Positions 10,544 to 19,875 are shown, numbered from the stretch's first letter. The stretch is DNA of 64,000 nt from Dyella sp. M7H15-1 (GCF_004114615.1 NZ_CP035300.1:248001-312000), one strand, 5' to 3'. Numbers and translations are program-made. Notes: generated by a model not told the origin, from the letters alone.

Positions 10544-12125
10544 GTCTGGCGGCAGCTTTGGCGTGATGGGCTGCGTGCCTGGGCCGTTCATGCAGAAGCC
10601 GACGCGTTACGCCATTGGTCCAGCCAAAGCCATCCTGCAGCGGATACTCGCCGCCGCCGCCACCGATGGCGCCATGGGGCAGCAAGTCGATCACATATTT
10701 TTCGACCAGTTTGCTTTCGCGCTGGTAGAGGCTGCTTACCGTACACAGCCAGCGATGCGCGATGTCTTCGGAAAAATCGATGTATCCATAGTGCTGCAGG
10801 CCGCGGATCGCAAGCCACTGCAAGGGTGCCCAGCCATTGGGCTGGTCCCACTGTTGCCCGCTTTGTATTTCCGTCGTATCGATACCTCCGCCGTGAAACA
10901 GCCGCGTGTGCAGGGCATGACTGACCTGTATGGCCTGTCGCCGGCTTGCCAGATGAACATACAGCGGCGTAACCGTTGCCGCATTTAGCCTCTTGCGCGG
11001 TACCTTGCGTTGCCAGTCGTAATCCAGATAAGCGCCAGCTTGCTTATTCCACAACAGGCGATCGATGGCTTCGTGGCGAATCTGCTCGCGCTGCTCGAAC
11101 AATGCGGCCTGATCGAACATCCCGGCACGATGACTGAGATAGGCAATCTGTTGTTCCAGCTTCCACAGGAAGCTGTTGAGGTCGACCGGAAGCACCGACG
11201 TGGTCCGTATGCTGGGCAAGCCGTCGTCGCACCAACGCGAACTGAAATCCCAGCCTGATGCGGCCGCTGCCCGAAGATCGCGATAAACATCGGTAGCCGG
11301 GCGACCCACGGCTTGCCTGGCGGTGATGATGTCCTCTCGGTACGCCTCTTCGCGTGGCGTGTCCCGATCGTCCCAATAGCGATTCAAAAGGCTACCGTCG
11401 TCCAGACGCACGGCATGTCGAAAGGCACGGCCAGGCTGGAGCGCATCCGCGCCATCCATCCACCACGCGTATTCCCTGCACAATTGCGGCAAGTAGCGGA
11501 TGGCGGCACACACATCATGTTTTTCGAACAACTCGATCATCAGCGCGAAGACGGGCGGTTGCGATCGGCTCAGGTAGTAAGTCCGGTTTCCGTTGGGAAT
11601 GTGGCCATAGGTGTCGATCAGGTAGGCAAAGTTGCCCGCCATCGACTTAAGCAGATCGCACCGACCGCTCTCGGCGAGGCCGAGCATCGTGAAATAGGAA
11701 TCCCAGTAATAAAGCTCCGAAAAACGCCCGCCGGGCACGACATAGTCATAAGGGAGCGGCAGCAACGATGAGTCGGGCGGATGCCGATGCGGTTGTCGCG
11801 TCAACACATCCCAAAGCCCGTCGATGTGATCACACAAGGGTTGGCCCGGCACGGAAACATAGTGGCTCGCGTAGACCTGCGGTGCCGCAAAATGAGCATG
11901 TACAAACGCACAAAGACTGAATCCCGCCTTGGTTTGTAGATGACGATATTCATCCAGGATCTGCTCCGGGGTATCCCGCGGGGCGCCATCGACGAACGTC
12001 TTGCTGTCCGGAAAGACACGACCAAGCTGCACGGCTTCAAAAAGTTCCTGATAACGATCGGCGGGCGTCAGCGTATCTGCGGTGCGCTCCGCATTCGGGG
12101 TGGCCACGGCGTCTTCGGGGCTCAT
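10536..12125 (-). CDS. treF: cytoplasmic trehalase (GH37)
   Basis: Hydrolyses trehalose to two glucose molecules. The 529-residue protein contains the first trehalase signature PGGRFSELYYWDSYF (131-145) and the second, QWDQPNGWAP, near the C-terminus. SGWDFSSRW and the glycine-rich GGGGGEYPLQDGFGW are also present, all typical of GH37. No signal peptide is present, so a TreF-like cytoplasmic enzyme is more likely than periplasmic TreA. The ATG at 12125 is preceded by GGAGG at good spacing; the longer frame begins with TTG and would place that GGAGG inside the gene. Close to the glg/tre operon, it offers a route for trehalose turnover. Confidence 0.93.
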   Translation of the reverse strand: MSPEDAVATPNAERTADTLTPADRYQELFEAVQLGRVFPDSKTFVDGAPRDTPEQILDEYRHLQTKAGFSLCAFVHAHFAAPQVYASHYVSVPGQPLCDHIDGLWDVLTRQPHRHPPDSSLLPLPYDYVVPGGRFSELYYWDSYFTMLGLAESGRCDLLKSMAGNFAYLIDTYGHIPNGNRTYYLSRSQPPVFALMIELFEKHDVCAAIRYLPQLCREYAWWMDGADALQPGRAFRHAVRLDDGSLLNRYWDDRDTPREEAYREDIITARQAVGRPATDVYRDLRAAAASGWDFSSRWCDDGLPSIRTTSVLPVDLNSFLWKLEQQIAYLSHRAGMFDQAALFEQREQIRHEAIDRLLWNKQAGAYLDYDWQRKVPRKRLNAATVTPLYVHLASRRQAIQVSHALHTRLFHGGGIDTTEIQSGQQWDQPNGWAPLQWLAIRGLQHYGYIDFSEDIAHRWLCTVSSLYQRESKLVEKYVIDLLPHGAIGGGGGEYPLQDGFGWTNGVTRRLLHERPRHAAHHAKAAARPR

Positions 12126-12326
12126 CGATCCGTCCTCCAAACGAGTTCACTCAAGCTTCGAGCATGGGGCCATAAGCGTTAAGACACGCTAAAAATCAGG
12201 GTGTGTCATGCGTGTGAACGACTGATTCGCATCCCGTTAATGGAGCACGAACGTGGTCATGGAGCAGGACGGAAGCATGCCATGGCTCTAACCGCAACAC
12301 ATAAAGCCAAAACCTGCAGGCAATAG

Positions 12327-13325
12327 TTACCTCGGATGCTTGTCATCAAGCAATAACGCCGACAAGCAAGTCAGCCGATTCAACGTTTCAGCCAATCTAA
12401 TATGTTCACGAAAAGTCGCGGCTGGAATTGACAAGTCTCTAGCACCAGCGGCTCTCAGTACGGCATTTTTTTCGGAAAGTACTTTCAGTGCCGGCAAAAT
12501 TCCAGCATTACGCGTGTCACCATCGAATAATGCATCGATATCGGTCAATATATGTTGTAAATGTAATTTTATTTCGTTCAACTGTTGATTCTCGATATCC
12601 TTGGGAAAACCAAGTTCCAAGAGCAGCAGCTCTTGATAAACTTGATCAAGCGCTTGATATTCATTCAGCGCTGGCTCAATATCAAAATGAAACCACCATG
12701 CCTCATCCGAAGCTTCTTTTAGGCCAACCCTTGCTCTTTGCAATCCCTCAAATAAAATGGCCTTGGAAGCCGGATCAACGGAATCACGAATAATGCTTTG
12801 ATAATAGTTTCTCAAAGCTTTGCGGACTTCACGAATTCGCTCGCTTAAAGTATCGCTGGCGCGGCTTGGCAATATCAAATAGCTTGCAAGCAAGGCAAGC
12901 GCGCATCCGAGCAAGGTCATTTGCATCCGCGTGAGTGCAATATGCCAGTTTCCAGGAGCAATCAAGCACACCAAGGCAACCGAGATAATCGTGTTAAATA
13001 AGGCGTAGAAGACGTAGTTAAACGCCTTGAGATAAACAGTAAAAAATACAAATAACGGGATTAATATATCCAGATACAACCAGTGATTTCCAGCCGCGAT
13101 CGCGACGAAAATTCCGAGAATCATGCCAAAGAAAGTTCCAGCGATGCGTTGCTTTATGCGACGAAAAGATTGGCCGGAAGTAGGAAAAATGCAACCCAGC
13201 ACGCTAAACGCGGCCCAGTAGCCATTATGCAATTGAAATATCTGGTAAATGGCCACCACTATCGTACAGGTAATTGCCAAACGTAATGCATAGCGCAAGG
13301 AAAGGCGATCAATGCTAAAGCTCAT
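12327..13325 (-). CDS. FUSC-family inner-membrane protein, second of a pair
   Basis: 332 residues. The first ~150 hold several hydrophobic segments (for example YALRLAITCTIVVAIYQIFQ and GCIFPTSGQSFRRIKQRIAG). The rest is a cytoplasmic, helix-rich, charged domain. The layout fits the fusaric-acid-resistance-like/aromatic acid exporter (FUSC, YccS/AaeB) superfamily, but as a half-length unit. Its ATG overlaps the stop of the preceding gene by four bases (13322-13325), so the two are surely co-translated and probably work together. The codon mix is visibly more A/T-rich than the flanking operons, which suggests acquisition. Substrate unknown. Confidence 0.72.
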   Translation of the reverse strand: MSFSIDRLSLRYALRLAITCTIVVAIYQIFQLHNGYWAAFSVLGCIFPTSGQSFRRIKQRIAGTFFGMILGIFVAIAAGNHWLYLDILIPLFVFFTVYLKAFNYVFYALFNTIISVALVCLIAPGNWHIALTRMQMTLLGCALALLASYLILPSRASDTLSERIREVRKALRNYYQSIIRDSVDPASKAILFEGLQRARVGLKEASDEAWWFHFDIEPALNEYQALDQVYQELLLLELGFPKDIENQQLNEIKLHLQHILTDIDALFDGDTRNAGILPALKVLSEKNAVLRAAGARDLSIPAATFREHIRLAETLNRLTCLSALLLDDKHPR

Positions 13326-14371
13326 GATTCATCCCGTGCATCAATGCCAACGATGACTCGCGCTGGCGTTGCCAACGAACTTAATAAATTCCAGATTTGA
13401 ATGGTGTGAAATAAATAGCTTGAATAGGCCAAGATTCCACTCAGATCGGGGTCGTGTTTTTGGCATTCGGCAGCTTGTGCCGCTTTAACCGCATCGCGGC
13501 ATTCTTGAGTTACGCCGTCCGATACGGGAAAGGGATAAATTTTCCCGCGCAATAAATCGATAAGCGCTTGAATTAATATCTGCGTGTGTTCGTGCATCTT
13601 CGGAAGTTGTGACTCCGCGAAATCGATATGAAGCATCGCTTCCATCTTAAGTGTTTTCAGGTGCTTTTCCGATAAATGCAATTGATAAAGGACCTTATGG
13701 CACTCCCAATAAGCGGCTTGCTGTTCTTTCGCCACCAGATGATGCTTCAAGTAAGTTTGAAATAGCGCGTTTTGCGAATTAAGAAGCAGCTCCACGTCAC
13801 CGTTATCGATGCGGCATCTTTCTAAAATTCTAATGCAGGACTTACGCATCCGCTGTACCGGCTTTTCAGGAAAGAAGAGCAGAGAAACAATCATGCATAA
13901 GATGCCAACACCCACAAATGTAATGGCAACATGCCAAGCAAAAAAGCGATCACCCAAAACACTTCCAAATGCAACATACAAAAAAGCCGCCCATGCTCCG
14001 GGATTGAAATAGCGATTGCCGTAAGCAATGGTGTAGCCGCAGGCGAAAATGACAAATGGAATGCTCAGCAAAAACCAGCGCTGGTAATGACCCAGAGTAA
14101 TGCCAACCCATGCCAGCGCGGAAAAAACAACGATGTTAAGCGCCAAATAGGGAATTCTTTTGGCTGGCACTTCGAGCGTGTCGATTTGTGAGTAGGCCAG
14201 CGCGGCAAATGCCGCCCATCCCAGTAGCGTTGTTTGATGCAAATACTGGAAAAACGTAATGCTGAGCAAACAGCAAATCGCGGTTAGCGTTGCCGCGCGC
14301 AGAGTTAGGTGCTCCGGGTCAACCTGTCTGCCATATGTTAGAAGACGAACCCTATTTATTCTGGAATGCAT
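13322..14371 (-). CDS. FUSC-family inner-membrane protein, first of a pair
   Basis: About 349 residues from the ATG at 14371, chosen for the AAGGAAAAAGG stretch just upstream; an ATG at 14398 is also in frame. Roughly six hydrophobic segments lie in residues 25-165 (LTAICCLLSITFFQYL, FLLSIPFVIFACGYTIAYG, VAITFVGVGILCMIVSLLFF). A soluble helical domain (ILERCRIDNGDVELLLNSQ onward) follows. The pair resembles two halves of YccS/AaeB-type efflux proteins encoded separately. Low-GC, lysine- and isoleucine-rich composition contrasts with neighbours. Exact family and substrate are inference only. Confidence 0.7.
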   Translation of the reverse strand: MHSRINRVRLLTYGRQVDPEHLTLRAATLTAICCLLSITFFQYLHQTTLLGWAAFAALAYSQIDTLEVPAKRIPYLALNIVVFSALAWVGITLGHYQRWFLLSIPFVIFACGYTIAYGNRYFNPGAWAAFLYVAFGSVLGDRFFAWHVAITFVGVGILCMIVSLLFFPEKPVQRMRKSCIRILERCRIDNGDVELLLNSQNALFQTYLKHHLVAKEQQAAYWECHKVLYQLHLSEKHLKTLKMEAMLHIDFAESQLPKMHEHTQILIQALIDLLRGKIYPFPVSDGVTQECRDAVKAAQAAECQKHDPDLSGILAYSSYLFHTIQIWNLLSSLATPARVIVGIDARDES

Positions 14372-14425
14372 ATTGCCTTTTTCCTTGCGATAGCGCATGC
14401 GCTGATTATGCCAACGGTTCTGATC

Positions 14426-14554
14426 CTGTCTCTAGATCACATTTTCGTGCGTACGAAATGCGCGCTTTTTTGCTCGTCGTCCCGGCCTGCGCTGGGACGA
14501 CGAGCAAAGGCGTTTGGCGTTGAGATGTCGACTAAAAATGTGATCAAGAGACAG
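14426..14554. mobile_element. 129-bp palindromic element with IS50/Tn5-like ends
   Basis: Terminal inverted repeats CTGTCTCTAGATCACATTTT (14426-14445) and its near-perfect complement (14535-14554, reading CTGTCTCTTGATCACATTTT on the minus strand) enclose a second perfect 13-bp repeat, TGCTCGTCGTCCC at 14471-14483 with its complement at 14494-14506. The outer end closely matches the Tn5/IS50 inside end (CTGTCTCTTGATCA). No ORF and no clear 9-bp target duplication are present. It is best read as a MITE of an IS4-family (IS50-group) element. Confidence 0.55.
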
Positions 14555-14664
14555 GGCCTTTGCCGGGGCGACGAGAGTGAGGCGAGTTTCATCATGATGG
14601 GCGCAGCGGAGCCGCATGACTGTTGGGGTGAGGGTGCAGCCAGGGCGCGAAACAAAGACTTGTG

Positions 14665-14755
14665 CGAGAACTGAATCGCTCTCTTCGCCCGGACCTGCAT
14701 CCGTCTGCCGATACCCTCTCCCAGAGGGAGAGGGGCTTACCCATCAGATGTTTCG
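14665..14755 (+). repeat. dispersed ~90-bp intergenic repeat, copy 1
   Basis: This stretch is about 85-90% identical by eye to the reverse complement of 26911-27000. Both read GAGAACTGAATCGCTC, then TTCGCCCGGAC, a CCCTCTCCC/GGGAGAGGG hairpin, and end near ATGTTTCG. It lies in the 600-base gene-free gap (14399-14996), which otherwise holds only the IS50-like palindrome and the promoter region of the next gene. Confidence 0.7.
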
Positions 14756-14996
14756 GATGTGTGTCATCGGATGCGTCAAACCTTCACTCATACCCACCCC
14801 GGGCTGAGTAATTACGATGCCGTTAACTTGCCAACACCGGTTACTGAAAATGAATCATGCACCTAACTTTCACCTAACTTTCACCGAGTGAGAATGGCCA
14901 TGCCGGTTGCATTGGGGCTTTTTGCTTTAAGGGTCAGTCGCTGTTCTCAACGTAACGGCCCAGCCTCGGCTGCAAGACGTACATGAGGTACACGCC

Positions 14997-16400
14997 ATGT
15001 CAAAGTTCTATCGAGCATTAAAGTTGAGCGTCATGGCCGGATTCACTTGGCCGCTTATCATGTGCCACGCGGGTGAAGCAGCCATGTCGAACAGTAACTC
15101 GGCTCATGCCCTTTCCACTGTTCAGATTTCCCCTCAAGTCGGTGTCGAGAATCATGACAGTGTCAATAGCAACCCACAGTTGGAAGGTGCAGTTAACCGT
15201 GACGGTAGCAACCCGCAGGCCGGTCTGATCCAGGGGCAATACGGCAATTTCTATGGCACGACGGTGAATGGCGGGGTCTATGGCAAGGGGACAGTGTTCA
15301 AGGTGACGCCACAGTCCGGCAACACCTTCAAGGAGACGGTGGTGCATTCCTTTGGTGAGGGGGAAGACGGCGCCAATCCTAAGGCCGGCTTGATCCAGGT
15401 GGCGAATGGCGATTTGTATGGCACGACTTACAACGGCGGGAGGTATGGCAAGGGAACGGTGTTCATGATTCCACACGAAAACCACCGCAAAATTGTGATT
15501 TTGCATTCCTTTAACGGCTTCACTAACTCCGTCTTCAGTAACGGTGACAGTGCCGACGGCGCCTATCCGCAAGCTGGGCTGATCCTGGGGAAGGATGGCA
15601 ATTTCTATGGCACGACTTACTACGGCGGAGCCAGTGGCTATGGAACGGTGTTCAAGATGGTGGACCACGGCGTGGAAGGCACGGTGACGGTGCTGCATTC
15701 CTTCGGCTTAGACGATGGCATGTATCCGGAGGCCGACTTGATCCTGACAGCGAATGGCGATTTGTATGGCACGACTTACGAAAGCTGGGATGCGTATGGA
15801 ACGGCGTTCAAGTTGGCGCGACAATCCGATGACTCCTTCAAGGAGGAGACGGTGTTGCATCCCTTTTATGGCGATTCACCAGCTCAGGCTTACGACGACG
15901 GCAGCTATCCGGAGGCCAGCCTGATCCAAGGGAAAGACAACAACGAATTCTTTGGCACGACTGAGTCCGGCGGCAATCGCGAGGAGTGCGGGTGTGGAGT
16001 GATATTCAAAATATCGACCTCCGGCTTTTATGAACAGATTGTGCTTTTAAGCCAAAAGGACGGCGGCCATCCACAAGCTGGGCTGATCGTGGGGAAGGAC
16101 GGCGATCTTTATGGCACGGCTTCCGCCTTCGGGGCCTATAACAAGGGAACGGTGTTCAAGATCATGCACGACGACGACGGCATACCCAAGGACTACCATT
16201 TGTACTACAAAACAATAGTGCTGCATTCCTTCTTTGGCGGCAGTGACGGTGACACCCCGCGTGCCGGGTTGATCCAGGGGACGGATGGCTATTTCTATGG
16301 CACGACTTACTACGGTGGGACACTTAACCGCGGGACGGTGTTCCAGATAAAGCCCGATGGCACGGAGGGCGTGGTGTATGCCTTTGGTTCGGGAAGGTGA
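14997..16400 (+). CDS. secreted GloVer-type tandem-repeat protein
   Basis: 467 residues with a probable signal peptide (KLSVMAGFTWPLIMCHAGEA, residues 9-28). Seven repeats follow, each with a core such as FYGTTYYGGASGYGTVFK or LYGTTYNGGRYGKGTVF. They are joined by linkers of the type VLHSFGxxDGxxPxAGLIxGxDG. This is the Gloeobacter/Verrucomicrobia ('choice-of-anchor', GloVer) repeat and probably forms a beta-propeller-like extracellular protein. Function is unknown across the family. The repeats diverge in the middle (residues ~245-330), where one unit is expanded by a Cys-containing insert (NREECGCG). The gene is isolated, with a repeat-rich gap upstream and a convergent sulfotransferase downstream. 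Confidence 0.85.
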   Translation: MSKFYRALKLSVMAGFTWPLIMCHAGEAAMSNSNSAHALSTVQISPQVGVENHDSVNSNPQLEGAVNRDGSNPQAGLIQGQYGNFYGTTVNGGVYGKGTVFKVTPQSGNTFKETVVHSFGEGEDGANPKAGLIQVANGDLYGTTYNGGRYGKGTVFMIPHENHRKIVILHSFNGFTNSVFSNGDSADGAYPQAGLILGKDGNFYGTTYYGGASGYGTVFKMVDHGVEGTVTVLHSFGLDDGMYPEADLILTANGDLYGTTYESWDAYGTAFKLARQSDDSFKEETVLHPFYGDSPAQAYDDGSYPEASLIQGKDNNEFFGTTESGGNREECGCGVIFKISTSGFYEQIVLLSQKDGGHPQAGLIVGKDGDLYGTASAFGAYNKGTVFKIMHDDDGIPKDYHLYYKTIVLHSFFGGSDGDTPRAGLIQGTDGYFYGTTYYGGTLNRGTVFQIKPDGTEGVVYAFGSGR

Positions 16401-16540
16401 GCGTTTGATTTCAGGGCGTGGTTCCAATGTCGGAGCCCTATTTCGGGGCCACCCATGAATGAGTCTTTCGCCGATATGCTCATGCGCCACGAGCGGCTAA
16501 CGGAAGCGTGGGATGTCGCCAGCCCCTGGCCTTACGCCGA

Positions 16541-18556
16541 CTATCGATAATCCTTGACGATATCCAGCAGCGGCCCAAGCTGCGCTTCGAAATGCTTCCA
16601 GCGCGCCACGGAGGATTTGTACACGGGACGGCGCACCTGTGCGGCACTTGCGGTCCTGACAATGCGCTTGTTCTCATGGAAGTTCAGGCAGCGCGGATCC
16701 CAGGGCAGGCCAAGGTAGTCAAACAGGCGGCGGGCCTGGCCTTCGGTGTCGGCCACCATGTGTTCGTAACGCAACTCAAGCATGGCATCGGCGGGAAGCA
16801 CTTGCTTCCAATGTTGCATAAGCTGGATGTAGCGCACGTAGTAACGGCCCACGGTGCCAAGGTCGTAGGTGAAGTCCAGGTTGTCCTTGGCGAACAGCGT
16901 TGCGTAGCAGGAGAAGCATGAATCCATCGGATCGCGCATGGCGTGGATGATGCGTGCGTGGGGAAACATCCGGTGGATCATGCCAATGTGCACGAAGTTG
17001 GACATCATCTTGTCGCTGATGTGCGTGGCCTGCGGCGCCAGCTTCCAGACTTGTTCGGTATACGCGTCGCCGAGGCGAAGTAACTCGGCAGCGGACAATT
17101 GTGAAGCTATTCCAGGATAAGCCTCCGCTAGCTTCCCTGCTTTCTTGGCGAGCGCAAAAATAAAATTTTCCAGGTCGGGTAATTCCCCCGCGCCATGGAT
17201 ATCCGGATGGGTGGACAGGATCTGTTCGATCAATGAGGTGCCTGAGCGCGGCATGCCGACAATAAAAATGGGCAACTTGCCGCGTGACACAGCCGGTGCG
17301 GGATGGTCGGCAAAGAATGGTTCGTCAAACACCGTGCGTACATTCTCGACCAGCGCGACCTTGCTTGCCTCATGGGGTGAGATTTGCGCGTACTTCAGGC
17401 GGTTGCCTTGTGCGTAGGCGGCAAATGCCTGGTCATAGCGGCCAAGGTCCTCATGCATCTTGCCCATCGCGAACCAGTAGCGGATGCGTGAATTTTCCGG
17501 CAGGCGAGGAAGCCGGTGAACCAGCTTCTCCAGGCGTGCTGGCTCGGGATCTTCCGGCTTGAAGCGGCGCAGCGACGCGATGTTGTAGTAGGCCTCGACC
17601 GAATCCGGGTCGATCGCCATGGCTGCTTGAAAGAAATCTTGCGCTTCGTCCAGCCGACCTTGCCGGCGAATGCTTCGGCCCAGGTTGTTGCATGCTTGCA
17701 GGTAGTCGGGCTTAAGTTGCAATGCACGGCGATAACCTTGCTCGGCTTCGGCGAAACGCTCCTGCGTATAGTGAAGGCCGGCAAGATCGAAATGCGCCCT
17801 GGCGAACTGATCATTGAGCGCAATGGCACGCCGATAATGCGATTCGGCTTCCGCATGAACGCCGGCTTCGCGCAACGCATTGCCAAGGTTGGCGTATCCC
17901 TCGGCTTCGTTCGGCATCAGCGCCACAACCTGCCGAAAGCTCGCCGCCGCATCCGTCATGCGCCCCTGGCCGTACAACACGACACCCAGGGCATTATGGA
18001 TGGGCGCACCATGTGGGTGCTTGAGCAGGGCCGCGCGCAGAGGCGACTCGGCTTCGGCATACTGCCCCGCGCTCATGCAAGTGAAGCCAAGGTTGGCATG
18101 TGCCTCGGCAAAATCCGGTCGAAGAGACAACGTACGCTGATAGGCTTCTATCGCTTCGCTCAGACGGTTCTGCATGGCCAGCGCATTGCCCAGCTTGAAA
18201 TGCGCATCAACAAAGTCGGGCTTGATGCTGCAGGCGCAGTGATAGCTTTCCGCTGCCTTGGCCGGCTGCTGCATGGCCATCAGGCTTTCGCCCAGTACAT
18301 AGTGGCTGACTGCGTCCCATGGCGATAAAGTCACCGCACGATGTTGCGCATCGACCGCTTCAGCCAGACGGCCCTGTGATCGGAGCGAGGTGCCAAGCGC
18401 CTGCCAGGCAACTCCATGGGACGGATATTGATCGGTCAGCTTACGTGCCAGCACTTCGGCCTGCGTGTGTTGCTTTTGCTGGATCAGGCTGGCCAGTGTT
18501 TCGATATCGCGCTTGTCAGGCGTGTTGCCTGTGCTTGGCATTGCATTCTGTGACAT
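16541..18556 (-). CDS. TPR-repeat sulfotransferase-family protein
   Basis: 671 residues. The N-terminal ~370 residues are a solenoid of about ten tetratricopeptide repeats (AWQALGTSLRSQGRLAEAVD, AHFKLGNALAMQNRLSEAIE and so on). The C-terminal third is a PAPS-dependent sulfotransferase fold with the 5'-phosphosulfate loop PIFIVGMPRSGTSLIEQIL. A later RIIHAMRDPMDSCFSCY segment resembles the 3'-phosphate site. The acceptor is unknown. The ATG at 18556 starts the natural protein (MSQNAMPSTG); the longer frame reads into the adjacent MITE. No signal peptide is seen, so it is likely cytoplasmic. It stands alone, divergent from prpB. Confidence 0.85.
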   Translation of the reverse strand: MSQNAMPSTGNTPDKRDIETLASLIQQKQHTQAEVLARKLTDQYPSHGVAWQALGTSLRSQGRLAEAVDAQHRAVTLSPWDAVSHYVLGESLMAMQQPAKAAESYHCACSIKPDFVDAHFKLGNALAMQNRLSEAIEAYQRTLSLRPDFAEAHANLGFTCMSAGQYAEAESPLRAALLKHPHGAPIHNALGVVLYGQGRMTDAAASFRQVVALMPNEAEGYANLGNALREAGVHAEAESHYRRAIALNDQFARAHFDLAGLHYTQERFAEAEQGYRRALQLKPDYLQACNNLGRSIRRQGRLDEAQDFFQAAMAIDPDSVEAYYNIASLRRFKPEDPEPARLEKLVHRLPRLPENSRIRYWFAMGKMHEDLGRYDQAFAAYAQGNRLKYAQISPHEASKVALVENVRTVFDEPFFADHPAPAVSRGKLPIFIVGMPRSGTSLIEQILSTHPDIHGAGELPDLENFIFALAKKAGKLAEAYPGIASQLSAAELLRLGDAYTEQVWKLAPQATHISDKMMSNFVHIGMIHRMFPHARIIHAMRDPMDSCFSCYATLFAKDNLDFTYDLGTVGRYYVRYIQLMQHWKQVLPADAMLELRYEHMVADTEGQARRLFDYLGLPWDPRCLNFHENKRIVRTASAAQVRRPVYKSSVARWKHFEAQLGPLLDIVKDYR

Positions 18557-18597
18557 GGATATCGACACCGTCTTGGCAAGGGAATGGTGTGCTCTAG

Positions 18598-18784
18598 GGA
18601 TGCTCTGATCTATTCCACGTACCCGGCAGACGTCCAGAAGGCCCGCAGGCTGTGCTGCGTGTCGCAAGGCAGACTGGCCCCGTCTGTGCAAGACGCGCGG
18701 CACAGTCTGCGGGCCTTCTGGACGTCACCCCGTCCTTTAAATTCAAGATGCGGTGACGGATACGTGGAATAAATCAGAGCATCC
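18598..18784. mobile_element. 187-bp MITE with IS5-like ends and CTAG target duplication
   Basis: Terminal inverted repeats GGATGCTCTGATCTATTCC and GGATGCTCTGATTTATTCC (minus strand) continue to CACGTA. The element is flanked by the direct repeat CTAG at 18594-18597 and 18785-18788. A long inner hairpin pairs GTCCAGAAGGCCCGCAGGCT with its complement. No ORF. The same termini occur at 33298-33578, and at the right end (22442) of the IS5 remnant in this window. It lies between the divergent sulfotransferase and prpB genes and takes up over half of their ~360-base gap. Confidence 0.85.
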
Positions 18785-18919
18785 CTAGTACGACGAACAT
18801 GAAGCAAGTGAATATCTCTATTCCTTACTACATTCATTGAAGTCGCGCAACAGGTGTGCCTAGCATACCTGTCGTTGTGCCACGTCGACACTTACAATTC
18901 ACCGTTTCGGAGAACCAAG

Positions 18920-19804
18920 ATGACCCAGCTCCACTCTGCCGGCAGCCGCTTCCGCGCCGCGCTGGCCGCCGAAAGTCCGCTACAGGTGATGGGGGCCATC
19001 ACCGCCTATGCGGGGCTGATGGCCAAGCAAGTCGGCTACAAGGCGCTTTATCTATCCGGTGGCGGTGTGGCCGCCAACTCGCTGGGTATGCCGGATCTTG
19101 GCATCAGCACCATGGAAGACGTGCTTACCGACGCGCGCCGTATCGTAGACGCCACGCAGATGCCATTGCTGGTTGACATCGATACCGGCTGGGGCGGCGC
19201 CTTCAACATCGCGCGTACTATTCGCTCCTTCATCAACGTCGGCGTCGCCGCCGTACATATGGAAGACCAGGTCGGCCAGAAGCGTTGTGGGCACCGTCCC
19301 GGCAAGGAAGTGGTGCCGAAGGAAGAAATGGTCGATCGCATCAAGGCTGCGGTGGATGCGCGTACGGATGCTGGTTTCGTGATCATGGCGCGTACCGATG
19401 CTGCTGCGGTCGAAGGCATGGATATGGCGATCGACCGCGCCTGCGCTTACGTGGAAGCGGGCGCGGACATGGTCTTCCCGGAGGCGATGAAGACACTGGA
19501 CGATTACCGCCGCTTCAAGACGGCGGTGAAGGTGCCGATTCTCGCCAACCTCACCGAATTCGGTTCCACGCCTTTCTTCGCCATCGATGAACTGCGCAGC
19601 GCTCATGTCGACATCGCGCTGTATTGCTGCGGCGCCTACCGCGCCATGAACAAGGCCGCGCTGCATTTCTACGAAACCGTGCGCCGCGAAGGCACACAGA
19701 AGAACATTATCGACACTTTGCAGACGCGCGAAGAGCTGTATGACTTCCTTGGTTACCACACGTACGAAGACAAGCTCGACCGGTTGTTTGCCGGCAAAAA
19801 ATAA
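18920..19804 (+). CDS. prpB: 2-methylisocitrate lyase PrpB
   Basis: Cleaves 2-methylisocitrate to pyruvate and succinate, the last step of the methylcitrate cycle for propionate. The 295-residue protein has the isocitrate-lyase-family core with the active-site Cys123 in KRCGHRPGK and metal ligands in [11 protein letters not shown] (about 83-93). The ATG at 18920 is preceded by GGAG; earlier in-frame codons are unlike the family. prpC follows 71 nt downstream on the same strand. No prpR/GntR-type regulator is adjacent. Confidence 0.95.
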   Translation: MTQLHSAGSRFRAALAAESPLQVMGAITAYAGLMAKQVGYKALYLSGGGVAANSLGMPDLGISTMEDVLTDARRIVDATQMPLLVDIDTGWGGAFNIARTIRSFINVGVAAVHMEDQVGQKRCGHRPGKEVVPKEEMVDRIKAAVDARTDAGFVIMARTDAAAVEGMDMAIDRACAYVEAGADMVFPEAMKTLDDYRRFKTAVKVPILANLTEFGSTPFFAIDELRSAHVDIALYCCGAYRAMNKAALHFYETVRREGTQKNIIDTLQTREELYDFLGYHTYEDKLDRLFAGKK

Positions 19805-19875
19805 ACACGGTTTCTTTCCGGCTGTGGCACCCTGCGCAGCCTTGAGTTCAAGTACCGCACCAGGAGCATGATCCG

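Noticed and set aside
14399-14996. Several 60-100 codon frames in the repeat-rich gap
   Set aside because: They are translations of the palindromic element and the dispersed repeat, not genes.
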